A model generated the notes under the pieces. The model saw nothing but the letters and a program-made list of their open reading frames with translations. It made no database searches and had not been told where the DNA came from. Position numbers and translations under genes: made by a program. A stretch of 64,000 nucleotides of DNA from Oegoconia quadripuncta (taxonomy: Eukaryota > Arthropoda > Insecta > Lepidoptera > Autostichidae): NCBI GenBank assembly GCA_949316235.1, contig OX438751.1:18786801-18850800 (forward strand), in the 5' to 3' direction. Shown in pieces: positions 1 through 10,858 of the stretch. Within the stretch, counting starts at the first letter, position 1. Every line of letters starts with the position of its first letter.

Positions 1-264
1 CAGTTTTTCCATTGGCTCGAACCATGTGTTCTGTGCTCTGAGATCTTTTTAGAGGTGATTTATTTGATCTCGGTAACATGGGTTCGCTAACTGGCGTTCT
101 TGGAGGGTCAGGTACTGGTCGAAACATTAGACCTAATGGCACGCAGTTAAGTATGAAGGCACCGATTATTGCCATAGCTCCTCGCCAACCATAGCTTGTT
201 ATAAGGGCTTTTGTGATCGGAGCAAACAGGAACGTTCCAAGTCCTGAACCGCATACTGCTATAC
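1..264 (-). CDS. SLC16 monocarboxylate transporter, coding exon 4 (continues outside window)
   Basis: This exon begins after the acceptor CTTTTTCAG at 265-266 (minus strand) and stays open to the window edge. It gives residues 168-255 plus one base. It completes signature 2 (G-IAVCGSGLGTFLFAP) and encodes membrane segment 6 (AMAIIGAFILNCVPLGLMF). It then enters a hydrophilic segment rich in Pro, Ser, Lys and Arg (PDPPRTPVSEP, SPLKRSQSTEH). In SLC16 proteins this is the start of the large cytoplasmic loop between helices 6 and 7, a usual site of length variation. The C-terminal half with helices 7-12 must lie beyond base 1, and the true end of this exon is not visible. Confidence 0.92.
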
Positions 265-757
265 CTGAAAAAGTTTACACAAGCTTTAAGATTTTACAAC
301 GACAAAATTTGTATGGGTTTAGTATGTAGATTCGAATGACGTTGTCGCGACACACGCTGTTGCGAAAATCTTTTTGAGTGGTACGCTGTTTCGAAAACTT
401 ATTAGATCGAAACCCACTATATCGAATGATGAGCACTCGAAAACGTTGTTGCGACACCCGTAGATGCGAAAAACTTTTTAAATGTTGGATACGCAATTTC
501 TAACAAAGGAAGTGAAAGAAAATTATAGATTTAAATTTTATAATTAAATAAAGAAATCCACAAAACCAAATGTTACATATTATTATGTAATTAATGTCTC
601 AATTTAACAAAAATAACAACTCAGTGTTAAGGAAAATTTAAGAGTTAAATTTTTTAATTAAAAATAAATTAACATCTTTGACTATAGTATAGAATACCTA
701 TCTCTCATATGCCAATAGTGCTTATCAAATAAATTATTTGGATTTAACTAGATTATA

Positions 758-1150
758 TTAAGTTGTGTTTACATTTCGAATCAATAGGGGAGGGCAGTGT
801 TAGAATCACTAAGTGAGTTATATGTATGTTTTAACCCCCAACAGAAAACGACGATTTGTGTGATGTATTTGACGGCGTTGTGTGTCAGTCCAGGCTTTAT
901 TCGGATGTATCTCAGTAATGCGTGGTACGATTTGAGTGTGGATTATTTTAAATTAAAGATTGAACTAGAGACAAGATCAAGCCGTCTTTGATGAAAATCG
1001 GTTAAGCCGTGTTGATGATATTTCGTTTTAACATTGGTAAATCCAAATATACCATATTTGCATGATAACTTTGTATTGTGATAGTTTTGTATATAATTAT
1101 AGTCTAATAGCTGACTGTTTGTGTCATCTATAATTCTTTTTCTAATGAAG
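758..1150 (+). repeat. direct repeat, unit 1
   Basis: This is the first of two adjacent, diverged copies of one sequence. Shared landmarks are AATCAATAGGGGAG, AAAACGACGATTTGTGTGAT, TTTATTCGGATGTA, CTCAGTAATG, and a shared end TAGCTGACTGTTTGTGTCATC. The block with ACGACG, the CTCAG-AAT-CG motif and GGTTAAGCCGT also occurs at 11874-12082 (+) and 48937-49130 (-), so it belongs to a dispersed family. The reading frame across 797-991 is incidental. Confidence 0.75.
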
Positions 1151-1179
1151 TGTGTGAATCATCTCTGTTGTTTCACTCA

Positions 1180-1615
1180 TTAAATTGTGCTTACCTTTCC
1201 AATCAATAGGGGAGAGTAGAGTTAATTTTTAACACCAAGCGTGTGTAGGTGCATTAACTGAGTATATGTATGTTTTAATCCCCAACGAAAAACGACGATT
1301 TGTGTGATATGTTTGACGGCGTTGTGTTAGTTCAGTCTTTATTCGGATGTAGCTCAGTAATGTGTGGGCCGATTTGAGTGCGGTTTCAAATAAAAGATTT
1401 AAGTAGAGGTAAGATTCTTAACAATATTCGATGAAAATTTGTTAAACCGTTTCGAAAATATTTAGTTTCAAACTTTGGTAAATCTAAGTAAATAAGAAAT
1501 ATACCATATACTATGATATCTTAGGGCTGTTTAAACTTTTATTTTATGGTTATTGTGCTAGTTTTGTATGTAATAGCTGACTGTTTGTGTCATCAATAAC
1601 TCTTTTTAAATGAAG
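1180..1615 (+). repeat. direct repeat, unit 2
   Basis: This is the second copy, about 422 bp downstream of the first, with the same order of landmarks and the same 3' end. Compared with unit 1 it carries small insertions, for example after the GGGGAG motif and in its AT-rich second half. Confidence 0.75.
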
Positions 1616-1640
1616 GGTACGAATCTGGGCTGGATATACA

Positions 1641-1756
1641 GCCTTCATATTCATATCATCATCAATAGCCTTGCAATGTTGTGGCACCTCCTTATCTCAC
1701 TGGGAGAGGGTATGGGCCATAATCCACCACGCGAGCCCCGTGCAGATTGGTGGATT
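1641..1756 (+). repeat. degraded lepidopteran repeat fragment
   Basis: It contains CTCACTGGGAGAGGGTATGG and CATAATCCACCACGCGAGCC, then a TTGGTGGA end. This block is familiar from lepidopteran intergenic repeats. It probably belongs to the same broad group as 29455-29762 and 46297-46460. No boundaries are defined. Confidence 0.4.
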
Positions 1757-1802
1757 TGTGTCAGACTAGGGGCCACCTGACAGTCAGTGTTTTTAAGCCG
1801 CC

Positions 1803-1977
1803 GTCAAGACCACAAACTTGGCTTATCGACTGTCTTCAATTGAAAACAACCGGTACCGACTATTTAACGTACCCTCCGCAGCACGGAAATACTCGTATTA
1901 AAATGCTACTAGTGGTAAACCTTCCAAGGACTGACCGCCCCTGTCATTACTTAACTTCGCTAAACGGAAACGAATAA
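1803..1977 (+). repeat. dispersed repeat (copy also at 7236 and, inverted, at 56465)
   Basis: Shared words with 7236-7387 include ACTTGGCTTA, GACTGTCTTCAATTGAAA, CTCGTAT-AAAATG and ACTTCGCTAAA. A minus-strand copy lies at 56465-56602. No coding potential is recognised. The class is unknown, but three copies in 64 kb show it is a mobile or amplified sequence. Confidence 0.6.
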
Positions 1978-2373
1978 CACAGTACACAGTGTATACAGTA
2001 AAATTATGATGTACAATAACACAATATGCTTTATTGTGCACCGATAGTAAGTAATAGTAGTATCTATATTGGGTTTATCATATTACTTAAATTGCCAAAA
2101 ACCCTAACGTCGTCAGTTTTTACAATCATGAGATCTTTGAAACAGAGTGAATAGGTACGAGTATATAATATACCGGGATCGCATGCTTCATCTTCAACCA
2201 CATTGCCACTTTCCATCAGATTAAATGGGAATCAAACGCGTAGCTAGCCCATCATAAACCAAGAAAATATATAATATATAGTTGAGGTTGTGGTTTCAAC
2301 ATCGGTAAACTCGAGGTCAAGCGCTTCACATTAATAAGTTAGTTTATCTCGGGCCCGTGAATAAGGTAGTTAC

Positions 2374-2598
2374 CGGTAGCAAGACTTCTATACCGCTCAA
2401 ACCAAACGGTGACGCTGACGATGGCGGGTAGATAGATGAGGCCGAAGCCGAAGCCGGCCCCGACGCCGATGGTGAAGATCAGCGTAAGTATATTGCCGGC
2501 GAATGCTGAAGCCGTCACGCATGCCGCAGACAACAAAGCTCCAGCAACAGTCACCGAGCGACAACCCCATCGGTTTACGAAGGAACTTGATATTGGAC
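2374..2598 (-). CDS. SLC16 monocarboxylate transporter, coding exon 3
   Basis: This 225-bp exon covers residues 93-167 plus one base. The acceptor reads CTACTTTCCAG and the donor GTAACTACC on the minus strand. The translation starts with G-PISSSFVNRWGCRSV and runs through three hydrophobic helices (membrane segments 3-5). These include FTIGVGAGFGFGLIYLP and end in VTVWFERYRSLAT. The last stretch is the first half of SLC16 signature 2 (F-x-[KR]-x-R-x-L-A-x-G), which continues in exon 4 across a phase-1 intron. Open frames extend past the donor to 2339 and, in another frame, past the acceptor to 2624. Those extensions are intron or wrong-frame readings. Confidence 0.93.
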
Positions 2599-3772
2599 CT
2601 GGAAAGTAGTAGCAGAATACCCATTACAATTTATTAACTACAATTTCAGCTCGTAAAATTATGTACCTAGTGGATTGAATACAATTAGAGGGCTACATTC
2701 TCGTGTTTGTTATTGCTCAATGCAATGAGTTCAAATGAGTGGAGCGTGTCTAAAAAATAATAAGTATAATGATTGGTGAGCGTATTCTTTAGTGAAATTT
2801 TATTGCTAGCTATCAAGTGGTCGATCAATAACAATACAAACATATGACAGTAATAAATCATTTATTAAGCACAAATTGACTACCATGCATTCACTGTGTT
2901 GTTTTAAGGTATTGCGTAAGTGGTTGAACAAAGCTTGACAAAACTGGATTTATTTAAGACCAGTCATCATCATCGTCAGTACATTACTACTCCACTGCTG
3001 CACATAGTTTTCTCTCAAGCCGAGCCCTCGAGCCTTATCTTCAACTTTATATACCCAGTCGCTTCCAGCCGCTCGACGAAGTTCGTCTTTCCGTCTAGCT
3101 CAGGGGCAGCTCACTTTCCGTTTGTCTAGTCACGCTCCACAATCCAGCATGGTTATACTGTAACTTTGTTTGTATGGCTTGCGACTGAATTCGTGGTGAG
3201 AATTGCAATGGCCACGCACTTTAAGCTATGACAATTAAGTTCGTAGACGTTTGGAGTCTCACCATGGATGAGATTGTGCATATGGGTTTACAGAATAATT
3301 CCGATTATCGATCAGGAACAGACATGAGCCGCCGCTCTTGGTTCTGTAACTCGTAACTGTTTCATACCACACTGAACATTCTTCAGCTTTTGAATTAGTC
3401 GTATCACCAGCGTCCACGTTTCGGTCTTGTAAATACGGTAAATTACGGGTAGGAGAAATGACCCAGTTTATCGCAGATAACATGCATATAAAACGTCACG
3501 ACCGATATATCCGAAATAGTAAAGTTTGGGTGTTCCAAACATTAAAAGATTAATGCTTGAACTACATCCACTGTTCACCGTCCGAAATTTATAGACATGC
3601 ACACGTGACATACGAATATAGTGGAATATCCCTTAGTCGCCTTTCACGACTATTGGTACTATTCTTTTTACGTGGCGAAACCACACAGCACTATTAAATT
3701 CTAAATTACTTTATAAGGTAGCTAAGAATATTGTGAAAAGTAACGTAATACCATTTGCACGTAGGTACTAAC
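2599..3772 (-). other. second coding intron
   Basis: This is a 1.17-kb phase-1 intron. Bases 2950-3130 resemble a degraded lepidopteran repeat. Bases 3565-3675 match the block with CCTTAGTCGCC also seen at 14463-14645 and 44093-44300. The rest is unannotated. Confidence 0.75.
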
Positions 3773-3892
3773 CTGAGCTAAGCGTGACTCCGACCAGAAT
3801 TGAGACGATCCACGCAGTCTTGCCTTTACCCTCTCCGAAGTAGGTCAGGAACTCCGCGTAGAATACGCCAAAGGAATAGGTCATGCCATCGG
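3773..3892 (-). CDS. SLC16 monocarboxylate transporter, coding exon 2
   Basis: This 120-bp exon is too short for an ORF list and was found by reading for MFS motifs. It has an acceptor (TTGGTTACAG on the minus strand) and a donor (GTTAGTACC), both in phase 1. It supplies residue 53 (shared codon, Thr) to the first base of residue 93. The translation begins T-DGMTYSFGVFYAEF and continues through GKGKTAWIVSILVGVTLSS. This is the end of membrane segment 1, the first loop and membrane segment 2 of an SLC16 transporter. It lies 39.2 kb downstream of exon 1 and 1.2 kb upstream of exon 3. No stop or frameshift is seen. Confidence 0.92.
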
Positions 3893-4541
3893 CTGTAACC
3901 AAACAATAGGTATTCTATTAATATCTTTTGAAAAGAATAGTGAACAACAAATGGGAAAAGAAGAGAAAAAATGGAACTACATTATTGTTGGTGATACGTA
4001 AGGTGGGGACTTTTTTTGCTAATTGTCAAAGTCGATATTTGCGTGTAGCAAATATCGACCCACTAATGTTAACTAAAACAAAATTAAAACCCTAAGATTA
4101 CATAACTTCATCGTATCGTTATCGATTACGTAGACCAATAGGAAACTGACAAATTGCCGAGCAAGCGATGAGCCAACCCATCATATGCCACAACGTAACC
4201 GATGACGATGACGATGAAATTGAGTAATAGAACCCCTGAACCTACTACCGATTGAATTGACTGAACCGATTCTTTGTGGTACTAAAAGTTCGCTTAATGG
4301 TGTGTAAGGATTTGTTCCAAATAAAGGGGATCGAGAAGAAGAAGCATCAGCTAATAGGAATGTCATTCAATCATCACCATCACATTCTCGGCTCTGATTT
4401 AGAGATGCGAAGTACAAAGGATCTTATTGATTTATTTTCTTCCTCTTCGCTTGAATGTAACGCAGTTGATTTACCCTTTTTATGATCGATCGTACTTAAC
4501 AATAATTCTAAATACATTATAAATAATAAATAAATAAAAGT

Positions 4542-4686
4542 AATAAATATTTCGGAACAAATATCTAATCCCAAATTAGGCAAAGCTTATATGACTCCTC
4601 AATATATGTTCGTATTCATCACACAAACAGCGGGATTCGAATACCCCACCACCGTGGATGTCGAGAGCACAAGACCAGGCCAGTTG
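4542..4686 (-). mobile_element. SINE family A1, partial copy
   Basis: The minus-strand copy starts in a degraded tRNA-like head (the B-box region on the plus strand reads GGGATTCGAA). It runs through the TGATGAATACGAACAT motif to the AATATTTATT tail region. The head's A-box half is unrecognisable and the middle is deleted. Confidence 0.6.
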
Positions 4687-4689
4687 TAA

Positions 4690-7230
4690 AAAAAGTATAT
4701 TTCAGGGCTTAAAAAGTTATAAGTCGAAATCGACATTATTAACTTCTAAAAAAAAATTACATCACATTCACAACGTCGGACTCTCCAGAGAAGACAGTAA
4801 TAAATTCAAGAGGTTAAATATGTGTTACAATTTGTGATTCGACATAACAAACGATAGAATAGATATGGCGAACAGTTCTTGTACATGCTTTGTTTTCATC
4901 TACTAGTCAAATTATATAATAGCTTTTTATACATTAGTTTTATGGTAGTTTTGAATTTATTTAAAAGCAAGTTTTGAATATTTATGGGAACGTTATTAGA
5001 ATTGCGTATATATATATTGTCCCCTAAATGAAAACAATTAGTATAAACAGTAGATAAGCTTATTGTTATATCTTGTATCATAATTGTCATAATGTAATAA
5101 CATCGTGTATATCACTGTTTTTCTTAACTAACGTAACTATTGATAATGTACTACGTAACAAATCACATCGTTATCGCGTGTCGTGGATTACGAGCGAGTA
5201 TGACACGGTTTTGTGGTACCACCCACTTTTTTATATTGACCTGTATATAAGTATTTTATCTATCGCATTAAAGTATTATTGTAGTAGTTTCTGTTCCGAT
5301 TTTTGCCTTATTTAACAACATTTTTTGTCTTGGAATCAGAAAATACATGGACCATGTTTATCAAATTTTATTTTTAAATCGTGAATGTCTTGGCCATTTA
5401 TATAGATTTGGCCTACTATCTGAAATAAGTTATTCACACGTTTTAATACAATATGTTGAAAAAAAAAATGTGTAAGAGACACCTAATTTATATATCATCC
5501 GATTTTTCGAAGTTAGTAACTGTCTAACATAGTAACATGCACTAAATTAAAATTTAACATTTTTGCAAAACAATATTCGTTAGAGATACACAGGTATATA
5601 AATGCTTTGTCCCCCAATAATTATGTTATCAATGACTTAATGTAATGTGCCTATTTATAATTTTCACGAAAAGACATCCTGTAAAATGAAAGAAATACTT
5701 AGTTCGTCTTATTTATCCGTCGCAAGTTTTGAAGCAAACAAATATATAAAAACAATACTACTTTATTGCATAAGAGGAAAACTATACATTTTACAAAACA
5801 ATACAATAAAAAGGAGCACAATAGGATGGCCTTATCACTTTAAGTGATTTCCTCCACGCAACCTTTGGATGTTTCCCCATTGATATCAACCTAGTTAAAA
5901 CTCTTGACGCTTCTTAAATATAATATATATTTTTATTTATCTTACAATTTATTGTAGTCGACACATAAAAAAGAAAAACAGATTACTAGAATGTTTAATA
6001 ATGAATTTTTTGGATTGAGTACATTGTAGCAGATATTATGACATAAATTTCGATCATCGATATTATGAATGTGAAATTGTTTGACGCTTTTCAAGTTGTT
6101 GGACGCAAGTGTCAAAAGTTTAATAACAAGTAGGTCACCATAGATACCAACTTGCTATGCAACGATTGAACACCACATTTAACTCCACAATTGCTACTGT
6201 ATGGACTTACTAGAAGTTACTTAGTAGTAGTAGTAGGAAACACTATTGTGCTTGTGCCTAGACAAACCTGCAGCAAACAAAGGCTGCACTCTACAATAGA
6301 GCATAAAGAGAAGTTACATCAAAGGAACTTTACTATCTTTCAGAACAAAAATAATTGAAGCACGAAAAGTTGACATAGCAACAGTCTTGGTTTCCTTTTG
6401 TCTATGTTCGGAGTGCTTAACAGATCTTCACCAAAATTATATGGGCAGTAAAAAGAGTTTTTTGAAAATGTACTCTTTATAAAAAAAGAATTATTGAAAT
6501 CGGTTCATTTATGAAACTACATGATGATAATAATAGCGTTCATTAGGACGCTATTATCGAAGACATGAAAGGATTTCACCAAGTGATAACTTTAGAGGTA
6601 GAAAAGGCAATAGAATGGCTATAAAAGGAAAAAGTTGAACATTAACGGAACCATTTTGTCATGATAATCTATCCATCCGTATGTCATAGGTAAAATTCCA
6701 CATCTTTGTATAAATCGATGCAAATAGATTTACTTCTAAAGTGTTATAACATGAGGATGAATAAAGGTCCCACGGTATGACGCTCGTGGCTTGGAATTAG
6801 GACGGTCTTCGAAATGGGACACAACCTGGGCTGATACCCTTGCACAGTATTAAAGCCGGTTCCACTATCGCTGCCGCTGCATAATTTTGTGTGACGTACT
6901 TTTGATCATTGTTAAAATAATAAAGTACAGATTTTGGCATGACAACAAAGTCACACTTTAGCTTTCTAATGATCAGCAGTGAACTAGTACAATCTGCAGT
7001 GTGTAGGTAAATGCAGCGTACAATGGTACTACCGGCCAACCACACAGCGGAGTAAGGACTGCATTATTCATGTATTTTGCCTCGCGATCGGCCACTAGTG
7101 CCCTGCGATTAGTGACGCGTGCGTGTGCGGCCAGCTTGCAGGATTATCGAATGAGAGCTCATTTACAATGGTAATGAGGTAGGTGTTACACTCGCTTACA
7201 GTGTGAGCGGAACGAGCGTTTTCAAGGCGC
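4690..7230. other. AT-rich intron stretch without recognised features
   Basis: No exon, RNA gene or repeat was recognised. Short open frames (for example 5073-5315 and 5647-5847) are AT-rich chance frames. Bases 4119-4200 share the phrase AATTGCCGAGCAA with 18455-18500, which suggests a further low-copy repeat. Confidence 0.5.
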
Positions 7231-7235
7231 CTCTG

Positions 7236-7387
7236 TTGACCACCGACTTGGCTTAACGACTGTCTTCAATTGAAAGCAACTGGCATGTAACTAAGCACGA
7301 TAACTCTCGTATAAAAATGACATCAGTGGCCAGCTAGGACAGACCACGCCAGACTGCTCAACTTCGCTAAATGAAAGAAGAACAATG
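7236..7387 (+). repeat. dispersed repeat, second copy
   Basis: This is a diverged copy of the sequence at 1803-1977, about 25 bp shorter. It has the same ACTTGGCTTAACGACTGTC start and ends near AACTTCGCTAAATG. Confidence 0.6.
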
Positions 7388-7871
7388 AAGGCGAGGACGC
7401 CACGAGTGCTTCACTTTATTTATGTATATTTTGTTAACTTCACTTTTTTAATGTCATGGCAGGGTGGAAAGTTATTACTACTGCCAAGACCTACTTAACC
7501 TCTCAGAGATATGGTCAATTCTTTCGATCTTAAATGGGTATCACAGAAGAATGAGAAGAATGGCCGTTCTTCCTAAAAACAGATTGAGGGCTGAAAATGC
7601 TGCGTATGCAAATGAAAGCGCGAGAGATATCTTTCATTTGTTCGGAATGATATAATGCTAGTGTCAAGCAGTAAGTAATAAGTGTATGAGTGTCAAGTCA
7701 CATTAGTAATTACCGATTTTAAAGTAAAATTAATAATTAAAGTTACTATGTAATGTGTTATCAGTGAAATCTAAATAGCAAAAATTCCCTCAAAATGTAG
7801 CAAAACGGCGAAATTGTGACATTACTTTAATATTTAAATCTATATATCTAGTAAAATTCGTTTTGTGTAGG

Positions 7872-8127
7872 GACGACCGTTTGGTGTAGTGCATATAGTG
7901 GCCCTGTCTGCGAAACCAATGGTAGCGGGTTCGAATCCCGCGGGAGATAAATGTTTGTGTGATGAATACGAACATTTATTCCCGAGTCATGGATGTTTAT
8001 ATAAATAAGAACATTTATATAAACATCCATGACTCGGTATGTTTATCGGTTATTTAGTATCCATAGTACAAGCTTTGCTTAATTCGGGGCTAGGTGATTG
8101 GTGTAAGTGTTCGAAATATTTATTTAG
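7872..8127 (+). mobile_element. SINE family A1 with an internal palindrome
   Basis: The tRNA-derived head has an A-box-like TTTGGTGTAGTG and a B-box GGTTCGAATCC. It is followed by GTTTGTGTGATGAATACGAAC and the tail region GTATCCATAGTACAAGC...GATTGGTGTAAGTG...ATATTTATTT. Unlike other copies (31029-31240, for example) it carries a perfect 25-bp inverted duplication at 7982-8037. The A box has acquired a change (GTGCATATAG) relative to relatives. Confidence 0.85.
7982..8037. repeat. perfect 25-bp snap-back palindrome in a SINE
   Basis: Arms 7982-8006 and 8013-8037 are exact reverse complements (the left arm starts CCGAGTCATGGATG) with a 6-nt spacer AAGAAC. The left arm is normal SINE sequence. 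The right arm is an extra inverted copy of it that replaces the usual ATTTATGTATG continuation. Confidence 0.95.
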
Positions 8128-8397
8128 CTATTTCTTGTCATTTGTTGCATGTTTTCCTTTATAAAACCAAATTCATAATAATAACGTAAAGTAAGTTATA
8201 CACATTTTGAAGTGCAGTCCGGTGTACCTAAGTCTGAAGAGATAGTTTTACATAAGTCTGTCATTTTACTAGCTGTGACATATCGTTCAAATAGGGGACA
8301 GGATACTGCGGGCATTGAAGGTTGGCAGAAGAAAGAGATAGAAGGATGGCATCTACATCGTCGGCCTCCTGACAAAGGGAAAGATGTCTATGAACTG

Positions 8398-8591
8398 GTT
8401 TGGTTGGTTTATTATTATTTAAAATGTCCGCCTGGCTAGCATTGTTGTTTTCGGGTTGTCGGAGATATAAGATAGCCAGTCCACCAAATATGTTGGGGTT
8501 TCCAGGTCAGTACGCTTCCACCTTCGACCTCATCTTCACTTTATATTAAGTGTGATTGAGGTCAAGTACTAACCCGTTGTGCTTAAAAAAA
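8398..8591 (+). mobile_element. SINE family B, 5'-truncated
   Basis: It has the family-B body (TGGTTGGT, AAATGTCCGCCTGGCTAGC, GATAAGATAGCCAGTC, GGGTTTCC-GGTCAGTACGCT, CTTCCACCTTCGACCTCATC). It ends with GATTGAGGTCAAGTACTAAC and a poly(A) tail. It lacks the tRNA-like head and an internal segment. Confidence 0.8.
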
Positions 8592-9599
8592 TGTCCAAGT
8601 ACATTATAAACATTTATAATTTTATTGTTAACTACCAACATAACTACCTGGTCCATAACCTCACACCTTCTCACCAAGGCACAAGACGCTTACCATGTAC
8701 CTACATTGTACTTGATTCCGATCCCTGGCGGAAGGCGGCAGTGACACTTGATTTCTATACAATGACCAGTTGCTTGGCGGCGGCAGTGTCACCGCCAAAC
8801 AAGTGTCGATCTCATACAAAATGTATACAACTTAAATGTCGCTGCCACCTGTAACTTTCGCCTGTCGCCGGCAATCCCAGACATTTTAATTGACCGAAAT
8901 ATGACTTTGAACTCCATAAGCAATAAAAAAAATTTTAACATTCACTCTTTAAAAAATCATTGAATTCGCCGTTACGTTGTCTAGTTATGTATGATTCAAT
9001 TTTGTTTTGTTTATAGATGTGTATTATCTACATATACTTGCTGAATTATTCCACTTAAGGACGTCCGCAAATTTTTATATACCCGGTATAAATGGGTTTG
9101 GACTTAGGTATGCCTCGGTATGTAAAGACTTAGGTATGGGTTAATGCAAATGAGACCTTCCTCAATGCAACCATATGACATTAATTTGCCGCGCACGCAC
9201 ATCTGCTATGCGTGACAGTAATACAACTTCATCGTGCTACAGGAATTTAGCTATTTTCAGCAATCAGATAGGCGTCATTGTCGCATTGGACAAGTGGTGA
9301 GCTCGTTTGTAATCGTATCATCTCATCCCTACTATTCTATTGATAACGAAAAGATATAATTACAAACGAAAGATTTTTTTCGATACATTTTCAAATTTTA
9401 TTTTTACTACAAAATAAATCAGGTAAAGTGGATGGCATACGGAATGTGTACAGTTTAAATTGACGGCGTGACGCAGGGTAGACAGATGTCGCTAAACTCT
9501 TCAACATTTACATTAACGGGTTAATCAGACGCACAGCTAGATAGCTGTTCTCTTCTGATCTATTAATAACAAACGTAGAGGAGATACACTACGCAGAGG
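8592..9599. other. intron stretch without a recognised feature
   Basis: Bases 8690-8880 are less AT-rich and contain an imperfect inverted repeat around GGCGGAAGGCGGCAGTGACAC and GGCGGCAGTGTCACCGCC. This may be an old repeat. Nothing else was recognised. Confidence 0.4.
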
Positions 9600-10290
9600 T
9601 TACTGTTTTATCTGTTGAAAGTTATAAAAGCTTAAGGGCAAGGCCACATTATTTACAAAAATATGATTCAAAAATTTTACAATACTTTTAGCATTGTAAT
9701 CATGTACGACTATCTGGTAGGTATTTGGTGGGTTATAGTAAGCACTGCCAATGCATATATACTTATAGCCTGGTGTCAACTGTACACAGTATATAACGGA
9801 TTCAGATTGTTGTTGAAGCAACCACGTAGACCTTTGTCGCATGAGATTTGTTCGCGGTGGCTGGTACGGAGGTTTCCATGTCGTAGTGCGCAAAAGGGTA
9901 AGCCTTTGTTCATAAAAAAAAACTTCATTCCTGATTACGAACAACTTTCCCCAAGGTACCAATACGAATTCGATCAAAACATTTTCGATTATCTGTACAA
10001 AGTAAATAATTCTGAAATCACCTTTAGCCTGTATGGAAGCCCAACAATTTTCGCCTGAATTCGGTTACTCCCAGTAGAAACTTGTTCGTAATCAGGAGTG
10101 GAGTTACCAACCGAAAATTGTTGGACTTCCTTACTAGAGGTGGTTTCAGAATAGACTCAGAATCGTAAATTTTTTTCGTTTCGTGACCAAAAGTGGCGTC
10201 ACCAATTAATGGGACTTTACTGTATTTTCTTTTCTGTTGTGCAATAAAGTGTATTTGTATTTGTAATGGGAATTACCCTGTATATTAGTT
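9600..10290 (+). repeat. unclassified repeat; related copy at 47751-47931
   Basis: Its 3' part (from about 9960) matches 47751-47931 in order: GAATTCGATCAAAA, ACAAAGTAAA, CCAACAATTTTCG, CTGAATTCGG, GTAATCAGGAGTGGAGT, CACCA-TTAATGGGA and a CCCTGTA end. Overlapping open frames of 131 codons (9663-10058, +) and 125 codons (9600-9977, -) match no family I recognise and are probably fortuitous in repeat DNA. Relative to the other copy there is an extra inverted block at about 10105-10198. A DNA-transposon origin is a guess based on the CCCTGTA end. Confidence 0.55.
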
Positions 10291-10687
10291 TTTTTTTAGC
10301 AATCACCGCCGCCCATGGACACCCGCAACACCAAAAGTATAGTATATACCTTATTATTTTGTTGAAAATAAATAAATAAATAAATTTATATACGAGTAAA
10401 AGTTATTAAAGTGAAATAAGTAGGAAATAGGTGAAAGTTGGCGCGGCGTATTCATTAAAAGTTAATATTGCTCGGGCCAAGATTACGATGGATGAAACAT
10501 TATTTTGTTATGAAACTTCTGATCTCGCGCGTATTATAACTTCATATTTGACGGTTAACACGGATACCCTAGTGGCTTATCATATCAATAGATATAATTA
10601 AGATTGATAGAAGATAGACAGAATGGAGTGTCTCAAAAAATACGGTCAAGTGAGAGTAGAACTCGTTCTCGTTCCATACCAATCCAT

Positions 10688-10858
10688 GTTTTTTTTTTAT
10701 GATTGACTGGATTCGCGTTTGACCACAATCTCACCTGATGGAAAGTGACGATGTGGTCGGAGATGAAGCACGCGATCTCAGTAAATGCCTATTCACTCTG
10801 CTCTTGAAGATCTTCAAGGTTGTAGGATTCAATAAAGACTGACGCCGGAAAGTATTTT
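10688..10858 (-). mobile_element. retroposon 3' tail, type C
   Basis: On the minus strand the sequence ends CATCAGGTGAGATTGTGG, CAAACGCGAATCCAGTC and A-rich. It is preceded by CTTGAAGATCTTCAAG and an AGTGAATAGGCATTTACTG block typical of lepidopteran retroposon 3' ends. The same tail occurs at 14219-14309 and 17832-17909, joined to different upstream sequences. Confidence 0.65.

Larger units (their letters stand above)
265..2373 (-). other. third coding intron
   Basis: This 2.1-kb phase-1 intron holds the tandem repeat pair at 758-1150 and 1180-1615, a repeat fragment near 1641-1756, a repeat at 1803-1977 shared with 7236-7387, and a short tail-like fragment near 2195-2262. The first 450 bases (265-757) are AT-rich with nothing recognised. 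Confidence 0.8.

Noticed and set aside
2339..2624. Two overlapping minus-strand frames around the third coding exon
   Set aside because: The exon is 2374-2598 by splice sites and family similarity. The extensions and the shifted frame are intron or wrong-frame readings.
9600..10058. Opposing open frames of 125 and 131 codons
   Set aside because: They lie in a repeat with another copy at 47.75 kb, overlap on both strands and show no recognisable domain.
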